Assembly: GCA_018269055.1 (NCBI GenBank)
Contig: JAFDVI010000020.1
Coordinates: 62,001 to 126,000, forward strand
Length of the DNA: 64,000 nt
Reading direction: 5' to 3'
Source of the DNA: Acidobacteriota bacterium
Lineage (GTDB): Bacteria > Acidobacteriota > Blastocatellia > RBC074
Under the pieces are notes generated by a model that saw only the letters and a list, made by a program, of their open reading frames with translations, had not been told where the DNA came from and did no database searches. The position numbers and the translations under genes were made by a program. Numbering within the stretch: position 1 is the stretch's first letter; the number at the start of each line of letters is the position of its first letter. Positions 47,005 through 55,434 of the stretch are shown piece after piece.

Positions 47005-48400
47005 TCCTCGCGTCACTGTGCGGCGCGAAGGCAATCCGGAATCCGACGGTAAATGCGTCGTGTATTGGATGCAGCGCGCCCAACGCGGCGTGGACAACCC
47101 AGCGCTGAACGTGGCCATTGCCGCCGCCAACGAATTGCAACAACCACTGGCTGTTTTTTTCGGATTACATCCGAAATATCCTAACGCCAACCAGCGGCAT
47201 TACGCATTCCTGATCCAGGGTCTGGAAGAAACAAAACAAAAAATCGAACAGCGCGGCGCTGCATTCATCTTTCGCCCATTCCCGAATCACGACCTGCTGA
47301 AGTTTTGCGCCGAAGTAAAAGCATCCCTGGTCGTAGGCGATGAAAACCCCATGCGCGAACCGGAAGGTTGGCGACAGAGCGCGAGTCGTCACCTGACAGT
47401 TCCCTTCTGGACGGTTGATGCGGATGTGATCGTTCCGACCAAATTCTTTCCCAAAGAGGAATATGCCGCGCGCACCATTCGCCCGAAGCTGCAAAAACTG
47501 CTGTCCGTGTTTTTTCACAAACCCGAAAATCCAAAAGTGCGGTTTCGATGGACAGAAGCAACCAAGCCGGCAAGCCAGGAAATTGACCCGGTTCGGTTGA
47601 TGGAAGACTTGCCGCTGGATCGCAGCGCATCGGTTTTGCCCGATGTGAAAGGTGGAACCGCCGAAGGTATGCGTGTGCTACACAGATTTTTGAACGAGCG
47701 GCTCGCCACTTACGACACCGCGCGCAATCAACCCCATCTGGCCGGAACCAGCGAGCTTTCGGCGTTTTTGCATTTTGGGCATCTCGGCCCGCTCACGATT
47801 GCAGTGGCTGTGCGCGAAGCCGTCGCGCCTGAACTCGCCAAAGCTGCTTTTTTGGAAGAGTTGATCGTTCGCCGCGAAGTCGCCATCAATTTCGTCGCGC
47901 GCAATCCCCAATACGACCGCTTGGCCGGTTGCCCGGATTGGGCGCTGAAAACATTGGCCGAACACGCGGCTGATCCGCGCCCTTACCTGTACAAAGAACC
48001 ACAGTTCGAAGCCGCCGAAACGCACGATCCCCTGTGGAACGCCGCGCAGCAGGAAATGGTCACCACGGGTCGCATGCACGGATACCTGCGAATGTATTGG
48101 GCAAAGAAGATTCTGGAATGGACGCGAGCGCCCGAAGAAGCTTTTGAAATCGCCGTTAAATTGAATGACCGCTACGAAATGGATGGCCGCGATCCGAACG
48201 GATACACGGGCGTCGCCTGGGCCATCGGCGGCAAACACGATCGTCCGTGGGCGCCGAAACGGCCTGTGTTCGGCTTGATCCGTTATATGTCCTGCGATGG
48301 ATGCGCGCGGAAATTCAATGTTCCGGCGTACATCCAACAGGTTAACAAACTCGTCCGCGGTTCGCAGATGAGTTTGAGTTTCGACGAAACCGAATCGTAA
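46976..48400 (+). CDS. phr: Class II CPD photolyase (deoxyribodipyrimidine photolyase)
   Basis: The 474-residue product repairs UV cyclobutane dimers using light and FAD. Class II features are YWMQRAQRGVDNPAL near the N-terminus, and near the C-terminus MHGYLRMYWAKKILEW and RYEMDGRDPNGYTGVAWAIGGKHDRPW, together with a closing SCDGCARKF. It starts at TTG 46976 inside the preceding gene, with GAGGA upstream. It is placed between SRPBCC and phytoene synthase genes and is probably controlled by CarH with the carotenoid genes; photolyases also sit under CarH-like control in Thermus. Confidence 0.95.
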   Translation: MNRLEQLLADPRVTVRREGNPESDGKCVVYWMQRAQRGVDNPALNVAIAAANELQQPLAVFFGLHPKYPNANQRHYAFLIQGLEETKQKIEQRGAAFIFRPFPNHDLLKFCAEVKASLVVGDENPMREPEGWRQSASRHLTVPFWTVDADVIVPTKFFPKEEYAARTIRPKLQKLLSVFFHKPENPKVRFRWTEATKPASQEIDPVRLMEDLPLDRSASVLPDVKGGTAEGMRVLHRFLNERLATYDTARNQPHLAGTSELSAFLHFGHLGPLTIAVAVREAVAPELAKAAFLEELIVRREVAINFVARNPQYDRLAGCPDWALKTLAEHAADPRPYLYKEPQFEAAETHDPLWNAAQQEMVTTGRMHGYLRMYWAKKILEWTRAPEEAFEIAVKLNDRYEMDGRDPNGYTGVAWAIGGKHDRPWAPKRPVFGLIRYMSCDGCARKFNVPAYIQQVNKLVRGSQMSLSFDETES

Positions 48401-48402
48401 CG

Positions 48403-49410
48403 ATGAACACCAATCAAGCAAACAAAATCTGGAGCGAAACCGAATGGGATCGAATGGAACAACAGACGCGTCGTCTGGCGCTGAAAGCCGATTCGGATGT
48501 GGAAACCTGGAAGATCATCATTCGCCGGGCGCGAACAGTGCTGCGCACGTATAGCACCAGCTTTTTCATCGTCACGCGCTTTTTGCCGACCGGAAAACGT
48601 GAGCGGGTTGAAGCGATTTATGCCGCTGTTCGATTCCCTGATGAAATCGTGGACACCTTTCCGCTGACGCCCGAACAGCGTTCGGCTCGCTTGGATCGCT
48701 GGCTCGCGGATTACAAAACCGCATTTTCGATTGGTTCAATTCAGGAGGCGTTGAAGCTGGGCGTTTCCTGTTTTCTGGCCACCTTTGCCCAGGTGGTGCG
48801 CGAAACGGAAATTCCGCCGGAACATTACTGTTCGTTTCTGGAAGCGATGCGGTTGGATGTTGCCCCGCGCCAGTTTCAGACACTGGAGGATTTGATTGAA
48901 TCTTACATTTACGGCAGCGCCATCGTCGTTGGGTACTTCCTGACATACGTTTATGGTTCTGCCACGCCACAGGATTTTGACCGCGCGCTGACCAGCGCAA
49001 GAAACCTGGGAATTGCATTGCAGTTGACAAATTTCCTCCGCGATGTAGCCGAAGACCAGCGGCGCGGACGACTTTACCTGCCGCTGGATTTGCTCCGTCG
49101 AGAAGGCATCGTTGGGGACGCTGATGCCACAGCGCCGGAGCAACAGGCTGCGTTTCATCGCGTGCTGAACACGTTGACGAAAATCGCGGAGGATCATTAC
49201 GAGCGGGCTTACGCCGACCTGGACGCATTTGCGCCGGATTGCCGGACGGCAATTCACGCCTGCATTAACGTCTATCGAAAACTCAATCAACGCATCGCCG
49301 CAAGCCCACGCGGGCTGCACCATCGCGAAAGCGTTTCGGCGCGCGAAAAATTCAAGGTGCTTCCGCCCGGCAAGTACTGGCGATTGCCGCTGGCATACCT
49401 GATGTCTTGA
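48403..49410 (+). CDS. crtB: Phytoene synthase (CrtB-type)
   Basis: The 335-residue trans-isoprenyl diphosphate synthase joins two GGPP molecules to phytoene, the first committed carotenoid step. The two Asp-rich motifs are present: AVRFPDEIVD (DExxD) and LQLTNFLRDVAEDQRRGRLYLP (DxxxD). The SxSFF motif appears as TYSTSFFIVTRF. It has an N-terminal extension of about 40 residues. It begins two bases after the photolyase stop and is 7 bases from the desaturase gene, so they form one transcription unit. Confidence 0.95.
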   Translation: MNTNQANKIWSETEWDRMEQQTRRLALKADSDVETWKIIIRRARTVLRTYSTSFFIVTRFLPTGKRERVEAIYAAVRFPDEIVDTFPLTPEQRSARLDRWLADYKTAFSIGSIQEALKLGVSCFLATFAQVVRETEIPPEHYCSFLEAMRLDVAPRQFQTLEDLIESYIYGSAIVVGYFLTYVYGSATPQDFDRALTSARNLGIALQLTNFLRDVAEDQRRGRLYLPLDLLRREGIVGDADATAPEQQAAFHRVLNTLTKIAEDHYERAYADLDAFAPDCRTAIHACINVYRKLNQRIAASPRGLHHRESVSAREKFKVLPPGKYWRLPLAYLMS

Positions 49411-49417
49411 ACGGGCG

Positions 49418-50989
49418 ATGATCAAATCAGTGATGAACAACAACGAAGTCATCATCATCGGCGGCGGTTTGGGAGGGTTGAGCGCCGCGATTCACCTGCG
49501 TCTGGCGGGGTTTGCTGTCGCGCTGTACGAAGCCAACGAACGCGTTGGCGGGCGCGCCAATTTGATCGAACGCGATGGGTTTCGCTTCGACACAGGTCCT
49601 TCGCTGTTGAATTACCCCTGGGTGTTTGAACAGTTGTTTGCCATTGCCGGACGCAACTTTCACGAATATGTGCAGTTGCTGCCCGTGGAACCTTCCGTCG
49701 GTTTTCAATGGCCGGACGGAACGCGTTTCACGCTGTCCAGCAATCTGCCTGATTTGTTGGAAGCGTGTGAAGGCGTGGAGCCGGGCGTGCGGCCTTCGGT
49801 GCTGGCGTTTCTGCGCGATGCGGAAATCAAATACCGAACCGCGTTCGACAAACTGGTCAATCGAAATGCCGACAATCCGCTGACGTGGCTGAGCGCGTGT
49901 TCACTGAATGAATTGCGCCATTTGAGCGTCTGGCGTTCGCTGGATTCCGAACTGCGCCGGTTTTTCCGCAGCCGATACCTGCGCGAAGCGTTTGGCGCTT
50001 ACGGCATGTACCTGGGCGGTTCGCCGTACGATTTGCCCGGCTTGTTTTCCATCCTGCCATACGGCGAACTGGCGTATGGATTGTGGTTGCCGAAAGGCGG
50101 CATTTACAGTTTGGTTTCGGGCATTGAACGGCTGGCGGGTGAATTGGGCGTGAGGATTCGCACCGGCCAACGCGTGCAACGAATTTTGACCGCCAGCGGC
50201 AAAGCCAAAGGCATTGAGTTAAGCGATGGCACACAGCACAAAGCTTCGCTGGTGGTTTCCAACGTGGATGTGCCAACCACGAATTCCGAATTGATTGCTT
50301 CGGGAGAGTTGCCTGAACGCACGATCCGCAAAACGCTGCAAACCAAAATGACGCCCGGCGTAATGACGTTTTATTGGGGCATTCGCGGCAAAGTCGAAAA
50401 CCTGGGGCATCACACCATTTTTCTGCCACAGGATTTCCAGGCTTCATTCACGGATTTGTTCAAAACCAAGCGCATCCCGCGCGATTTGCCGTTTTATGTC
50501 AGTGTGCCCTCAGCAACAGACGCTGACCTGGCGCCGACTGGCGACACGGCCATGTTCGTGCTGGTTCCCACGCCGCTGCTCAGCGAACTGGACGGCATTG
50601 ATTGGCAGTTCACGACCCGCGAAATCAAAGCGCGCGTGCTGGCGCGGTTGCAGCAACACGGAATCGAAATCGCGCCGGAACGCATCGCCATCGAAGAAGC
50701 GTATACACCAGCCGACTGGCGTCAACGGTTCGGCTTGTTTGACGGCTCTGCCTTCGGAGCCGCGCACACGCTATTTCAAGTCGGCCCCTTCCGTTCGCGC
50801 AATTATTCAGAAGACATTGAAGGACTGTTTTACACCGGAGCCAGCACTACGCCTGGCACAGGCATGCCGATGGTCGTACTGGGCGGCAAGCTGACGGCTG
50901 ATCGCATTCTGGCGCAGTGCGGATTGCAAACAGTGGATGGAAGGAATCCTTTTCCCTCCCCGAAACTACACGCGAACCATGCATCTTGA
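49418..50989 (+). CDS. crtI: Phytoene desaturase (CrtI-type)
   Basis: The 523-residue FAD enzyme desaturates phytoene toward lycopene. It has the dinucleotide motif VIIIGGGLGGLSAAIHL (about 11-27), YEANERVGGRAN, then FDTGPSLLNYPWVFE, and the C-terminal FYTGASTTPGTGMPMVVLGGKL motif of CrtI-type desaturases. The number of double bonds added cannot be read. ATG 49433 is an alternative start. The last bases overlap the ATG of the next hydrolase gene. Confidence 0.94.
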   Translation: MIKSVMNNNEVIIIGGGLGGLSAAIHLRLAGFAVALYEANERVGGRANLIERDGFRFDTGPSLLNYPWVFEQLFAIAGRNFHEYVQLLPVEPSVGFQWPDGTRFTLSSNLPDLLEACEGVEPGVRPSVLAFLRDAEIKYRTAFDKLVNRNADNPLTWLSACSLNELRHLSVWRSLDSELRRFFRSRYLREAFGAYGMYLGGSPYDLPGLFSILPYGELAYGLWLPKGGIYSLVSGIERLAGELGVRIRTGQRVQRILTASGKAKGIELSDGTQHKASLVVSNVDVPTTNSELIASGELPERTIRKTLQTKMTPGVMTFYWGIRGKVENLGHHTIFLPQDFQASFTDLFKTKRIPRDLPFYVSVPSATDADLAPTGDTAMFVLVPTPLLSELDGIDWQFTTREIKARVLARLQQHGIEIAPERIAIEEAYTPADWRQRFGLFDGSAFGAAHTLFQVGPFRSRNYSEDIEGLFYTGASTTPGTGMPMVVLGGKLTADRILAQCGLQTVDGRNPFPSPKLHANHAS

Positions 50990-51785
50990 ACAATACGGAA
51001 CAGGGTCAGAAATTTACGTCGGCTTGCACGGATGGAGCGGCGACTACACGACCTTTGCGCCACTTCTGAAGCATTTGCCTGCGGAAGTTTCACTGTACAG
51101 CGCGGATCTGCCCGGCTGCGGCAAATCGCCCGCGCCGGTTCGCTGGGATTTGTCCGCCATCGCGCACGAAATCACCGAGGCAATCTTGAGGCTTCAAACA
51201 AAAGTCACGCTGATTGGCAACTGCAGCGGCGCGCTGTTGGGATTGCTGGCGGTCAGTCGAATCCCCAATCAATTTCGACGATTGGTATTGATTGATCCGC
51301 TCGCTTTTTGGCCCTGGTATTTCAAAGTCTTCGTCAATCCGAGCTTTGGCAAATACGCCTATTACTCGACGTTTGCGAATCCGATTGGTCGCTGGTTGAC
51401 GAACCGTTCGCTGAAAGCCAAACGCACGGCGGATTCGGATTTGACGCAATCGTTCGCCGCAATCAACCACGAAACGGTGTATCGCTACTTGACGCTGCTG
51501 ACAGGCATTGATGGCATCGCGCAGTTCGGTGGTTTGCGCATGCCGATTGACATTGTGTACGGCGAACGCACCTTTGCCGCCGTCAAACAATCCGCTGAGC
51601 GTTGGCGTTCGATCTGGCCGCAAGCGCGTTGCCGGGAATTGGCAGGCGCTGGGCATTTGCCGATTGAAGAAGCAACGGCGCAACTGAGCGAACTGATTTT
51701 TGACCGAACCATCGGTTCAGAATCGCAGCGAGTTACTGACATTCATCACGATCAAGGCTTCACTTTGGAACGCTTGAATTTTTGA
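50979..51785 (+). CDS. Alpha/beta hydrolase with cysteine nucleophile elbow in the carotenoid operon
   Basis: About 268 residues from ATG 50979 (ATG 50937 would add 14 residues without a ribosome site). The fold shows HGWSGD (oxyanion loop, about 17-22), the nucleophile elbow GNCSGA at 80-85 where Cys82 occupies the usual Ser position, DIVYGERT and the late GAGHLPIEEA His. Cys nucleophiles occur in dienelactone hydrolases. It overlaps crtI by 11 bases and lies directly before the prenyl synthase gene, so it is in the operon. A role in trimming or esterifying a pigment is inference. Confidence 0.88.
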   Translation: MHLEQYGTGSEIYVGLHGWSGDYTTFAPLLKHLPAEVSLYSADLPGCGKSPAPVRWDLSAIAHEITEAILRLQTKVTLIGNCSGALLGLLAVSRIPNQFRRLVLIDPLAFWPWYFKVFVNPSFGKYAYYSTFANPIGRWLTNRSLKAKRTADSDLTQSFAAINHETVYRYLTLLTGIDGIAQFGGLRMPIDIVYGERTFAAVKQSAERWRSIWPQARCRELAGAGHLPIEEATAQLSELIFDRTIGSESQRVTDIHHDQGFTLERLNF

Positions 51786-51787
51786 TT

Positions 51788-52714
51788 ATGACGAACCGGC
51801 TTGCCCAATTCATTTCCGCACACAACAAGATGATTGAATCCGCGCTGGAGCGTTGGTTGCCACTCAGCAGCAAAACGGGCGCAGAACGATTCAATCAAGC
51901 GGTGCGCTACGCTGTCTTTCCCGGCGGCAAACGATTGCGCCCAATGTTGACGTTGATTGGAGCGAAACTGGCGGGAGGCGATTGGCAACAAGCGTTGCCG
52001 GCCGCTTGCGCGATGGAATTTTTGCACACCAGTTCGCTGATTCTGGATGACCTGCCTGCAATGGATGACGCTGATGTGCGACGCGGTCGTTCCTCAGTTC
52101 ATTTGGTCTATGGCGAAAGCACGGCGATGCTGGCGGCGTTGGCCTTGTTGAATCAATCGTATGCCTTGCTGGCCCAATCAACTCACCACAACCCAGAACT
52201 GACGCACGGGCTGATATTGGAAGCCACAGAGTGCATTGGCCCGGAGGGAATGATTGGCGGGCAGGCAATTGACCTGGAATTGCGGTCGGCAACCATCGGC
52301 GAGGAAGCGTTGACCAACCGCAACCTGAAAACCACCGCCTTGATGCGGTTGACAATGACCGCCGGCGCGTTGAGTTGCGGCGCAACCGAAGCCGACGTTT
52401 CCGCACTGGCGCAATACGGCGAAAACCTGGGAGCGGCATATCAGGTTTGCGACGATTTGCTGGACGAACTCGGCGAAACCGAATTGATTGGCAAACCCGC
52501 GCGCCAGGATGAGCGACATCTGCGCCCAAGCATCGTTGCCGAATTCGGCGTTGAAGGCGCTTACAATCTGGCAATGTCGTTGGCTGAAGACAGCAAGCAG
52601 GCAATCACGCGACAGTTTGGATTTCGCCCTGAAGCCTTGCTGTTACTCGACGCCGTGGAGTTCGTCATTCGCGATGTGGAAACGTTTGGGGTGAACGCGC
52701 AACTGGCGGCTTGA
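51788..52714 (+). CDS. crtE: Isoprenyl diphosphate synthase (GGPP synthase candidate)
   Basis: The 308-residue all-helical synthase elongates isoprenyl diphosphates. The first Asp-rich motif DDLPAMDD (87-94; DDxxxxD) and the second YQVCDDLLDELGE (about 218-230) are present, with GGKRLRP (47-53) binding pyrophosphate and GGQAIDL. Bacterial enzymes with a four-residue gap in the first motif include both FPP and GGPP synthases, so chain length is inferred from the carotenoid context. TTG 51782 is an alternative start overlapping the hydrolase stop. Confidence 0.9.
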   Translation: MTNRLAQFISAHNKMIESALERWLPLSSKTGAERFNQAVRYAVFPGGKRLRPMLTLIGAKLAGGDWQQALPAACAMEFLHTSSLILDDLPAMDDADVRRGRSSVHLVYGESTAMLAALALLNQSYALLAQSTHHNPELTHGLILEATECIGPEGMIGGQAIDLELRSATIGEEALTNRNLKTTALMRLTMTAGALSCGATEADVSALAQYGENLGAAYQVCDDLLDELGETELIGKPARQDERHLRPSIVAEFGVEGAYNLAMSLAEDSKQAITRQFGFRPEALLLLDAVEFVIRDVETFGVNAQLAA

Positions 52715-52733
52715 GTCAGCCACCACCTTTATG

Positions 52734-52815
52734 GACAGGATTTACAAGATTGAACAGGATGCTTGCATTGCTCTTCAGCAAGAGTTTCATCTTGTTGAAT
52801 CCTGTAAATCCTGTC
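52734..52815. repeat. GACAGGATTTACA-type inverted repeat in the carotenoid operon
   Basis: Arms GACAGGATTTACAAGATTGA... (52734-52761) and ...GAATCCTGTAAATCCTGTC (52788-52815) pair over 28 bases with a few mismatches around a 26-base centre that also has partial symmetry (CTTGC/GCAAG). It occupies most of the 117-base gap between crtE and the glycosyltransferase gene. Confidence 0.8.
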
Positions 52816-52831
52816 TATTTTCCGATTTGAT

Positions 52832-53965
52832 ATGGACGCATTGATTCTCTTATCAGCTTTGGCAACAGGCATTCTGGCGCTGGTGGCGTGGAATGTTTTT
52901 GCCTGGCCGAAAGTGTCAGCGCTGGCCGATTCCCTCCCGCAATCGCTTTCCATTCTGATCCCTGCGCGCAATGAAGAAGGCAACTTGCCGGATTGTTTGC
53001 ACGCGGCGTCGCTTCAGGGTGAAACCGTCGCAGAAATTCTGGTTTACGACGACCATTCGACTGACACCACCGCCAGCATCATTCGCCGGTTTGCCGAACG
53101 CGACAGCCGCGTGCGATTGATTCCTGCCAAACCTTTGCTGGAAGGGTGGTGCGGAAAAAACTTCGCCTGCGCGCAATTGGCCGCCGAAGCCAAATCGGAA
53201 TGGTTGCTGTTTTTGGATGCTGACGCGCGGTTGACCGATACCGCAGCGGCGCGAATGGTCGCCGAAGCAACGCGCCGACGCCTGACCTTTCTTTCCTGCT
53301 GGCCGGAATTGACGCTGGTCGGTTTCTGGGAACGCGCGTTGATGCCATTACTGAATTTCACCGTTTTCACACTCTTCCCTGCTCCGCTGTCGTTGCTGCG
53401 GCAGGACGCTTCGCTCGGATTGGCGCACGGCGCGTGTTTGTTGATGCATCGCGCGACGTACCACAAACTGGGCGGGCACGGCGCAGTGCGCGATCAAATT
53501 TTTGAAGACACGCGGCTGGCGCAGTTGTGGCGCGAACGCGGCGAGCGCGGGCTTTGCCTGGATGGGCAGGATGTCGTTCAAGTGCGAATGTACGATTCGC
53601 TCGGCGACATCTGGCGCGGATTTCAGAAAAACTTCTTTCCAGCCTTTCGCCACGAAACCAGCTTTTGGGCATTTCTTGCGCTGCACGTCTCGGTCTTTCT
53701 CGCGCCGTTCTTCCTGGCATTCGTCAATTTCAATTTCCTGCTGATTGCATTGCTTGTGCTGGCAATGCGCGCATTGCTTAGCATTCGGTTTCGGCATCCG
53801 TGGTGGTCAGTCGTGCTGCATCCACTCGGCGAAACAATCCTGATTGCCATAGGTCTTTCTTCCTGGTGGCGCTGTAAAACCGGCAAAGGCGTCGCCTGGA
53901 AAGGGCGTGTTTATCGCTCTCATGAGCCAAGGCCAAGCCATTCCGCCAGCGAGAGCAAGGCATGA
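52832..53965 (+). CDS. GT2 glycosyltransferase, CruG/CrtQ-like
   Basis: The 377-residue product has an N-terminal membrane segment (about 4-21), then the GT-A fold: SILIPARNEEGNLPDCLHAA, VYDDHSTD, the DxD-type LFLDADARLTD and a downstream FEDTRLAQLW. Two to three membrane segments follow (about 283-335). This resembles CruG and CrtQ, which glycosylate hydroxylated carotenoids at the membrane, so it probably adds a sugar to the 1'-hydroxylated product of CruF. The sugar and site are not readable. It overlaps the next gene by 4 bases (ATGA). Confidence 0.88.
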   Translation: MDALILLSALATGILALVAWNVFAWPKVSALADSLPQSLSILIPARNEEGNLPDCLHAASLQGETVAEILVYDDHSTDTTASIIRRFAERDSRVRLIPAKPLLEGWCGKNFACAQLAAEAKSEWLLFLDADARLTDTAAARMVAEATRRRLTFLSCWPELTLVGFWERALMPLLNFTVFTLFPAPLSLLRQDASLGLAHGACLLMHRATYHKLGGHGAVRDQIFEDTRLAQLWRERGERGLCLDGQDVVQVRMYDSLGDIWRGFQKNFFPAFRHETSFWAFLALHVSVFLAPFFLAFVNFNFLLIALLVLAMRALLSIRFRHPWWSVVLHPLGETILIAIGLSSWWRCKTGKGVAWKGRVYRSHEPRPSHSASESKA

Positions 53966-55434
53966 ACCCGAAACGCGCAATCATCATCGGCAGCGGTTTG
54001 GGCGGTTTGGCAACGGCATTGCGGCTGGCCAGAAGCGGCTGGCGCGTTACGGTTTGCGAACAGGGCGCAAGCTTCGGCGGCAAGATGAATTCGTGGAGCG
54101 AAGGCGGTTTTCGCTTCGACACCGGCCCTTCGCTGATCACGATGCCGTGGGTCTTTGAAGAGTTATTCCAGGCCGCAGGCAGCCGATTGCAAGATCATGT
54201 GGAACTCGTGCGATTGCATCCGCTGGCCGATTACGTGTTTGCCGATGGCTCGCGAATCACCTACACGCCTTCGTTGCCGGAATGGTTGGGAACGCTACGC
54301 CAGCTTGAGTCACGCGATGTGCATGGCTTCCTGAAGTTTATGCAACTCGGCGCACAGCTTTTCGAAGTTTCCAAACAAACGTTTTTGCGTCGTCGCCCGC
54401 TGGACTGGCCGCAAACCAGCGACGCCAGCGTTTTGCGCCACCTGCCGCTTCGCCACGGTTGGGGCAATTATCACCGCACCGTCGCCGCGCACTTTTGCAA
54501 CCCACACCTGATTCAGATGTTTGATCGCTATCCAACCTATGTCGGTTCATCGCCATACGCCGCGCCCGCCACGTTGGCGGTGATTCCCTATCTGGAATAC
54601 GCCTTCGGTGGTTGGTACGCGCGCGGAGGCCTGTATCGCATCGTCGAAAGCTTGCTGGAGTTGGCCAAAGCCGCAGGTGTTGAGTTGCTGTCGCGCGCCG
54701 AAATCACGCGCATTGAATACGAAGGAAAAACAGTGAAAGGTGTTCAACTGGCCGACGGTACGCGCTTGTCTGCCAACGTGATTGTGATGAATGGCGATGC
54801 TTCCGACGCGCCGAAACTGCTGGGCGATACGAACGCCAGGAGCTTGCCGCTCAATCAACGGTCAATGTCCGGGCTGGTGTTTCTGTTTGGCGTTCGGCGC
54901 AGCCTGCCGGAATTGCAACATCACACCGTGTATTTTTCTGAAGATTACCCGCGCGAATTTGCGCAGTTGTTTGATGAACGCCGCTTTCCTGACGATCCGA
55001 CGGTGTACGTCAACGCGCCCAGCCGCAGCGACCGTTCGCTGGTTCCCGGCGAGGGTGAAGCTTTGTTCGTGATGGCCAATGCCCCGGCGAATGATTCCGA
55101 CGCCTGGGACGAAGAACAAATCCAAATTGCCCGTCGCAATGTACTGGCTCGGTTGCACTGCAGCGGATTCCCCGACATTGAATCGGACATTGTGGTCAGC
55201 GATGTCTGGACGCCGCGCCGCATCGCCACGCGGTATTTGATGCCCGGCGGCGCGATTTACGGAACGCATTCGCATGGATGGCGGCGCGCGTTTTTACGTC
55301 CGCCGAACAAAGACGCAAACGTTTCGGGATTGTATTACGTCGGCGGCAGCACACATCCAGGCGGCGGAACTCCGACCGTGTTGCTGTCCGCGCAAATTAC
55401 CAGTGAACTGATCGAGCGATATGAAAGTTCGTAA
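53962..55434 (+). CDS. Second CrtI-family desaturase, CrtD-like
   Basis: The 490-residue FAD enzyme has IIIGSGLGGLATALRLARSG (about 8-27), the FGGKMN and FDTGPSLITMPWVFE blocks, and the C-terminal YYVGGSTHPGGGTPTVLLSAQ motif. It is in the CrtI superfamily but clearly different from the desaturase at 49418. Beside CruF and a glycosyltransferase, the usual role of such a paralogue is 3',4'-desaturation of 1'-hydroxylated carotenoids (CrtD), though CrtO/CrtP-type oxygenation cannot be excluded. It overlaps the GT gene by 4 bases and CruF by 14. Confidence 0.88.
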   Translation: MNPKRAIIIGSGLGGLATALRLARSGWRVTVCEQGASFGGKMNSWSEGGFRFDTGPSLITMPWVFEELFQAAGSRLQDHVELVRLHPLADYVFADGSRITYTPSLPEWLGTLRQLESRDVHGFLKFMQLGAQLFEVSKQTFLRRRPLDWPQTSDASVLRHLPLRHGWGNYHRTVAAHFCNPHLIQMFDRYPTYVGSSPYAAPATLAVIPYLEYAFGGWYARGGLYRIVESLLELAKAAGVELLSRAEITRIEYEGKTVKGVQLADGTRLSANVIVMNGDASDAPKLLGDTNARSLPLNQRSMSGLVFLFGVRRSLPELQHHTVYFSEDYPREFAQLFDERRFPDDPTVYVNAPSRSDRSLVPGEGEALFVMANAPANDSDAWDEEQIQIARRNVLARLHCSGFPDIESDIVVSDVWTPRRIATRYLMPGGAIYGTHSHGWRRAFLRPPNKDANVSGLYYVGGSTHPGGGTPTVLLSAQITSELIERYESS

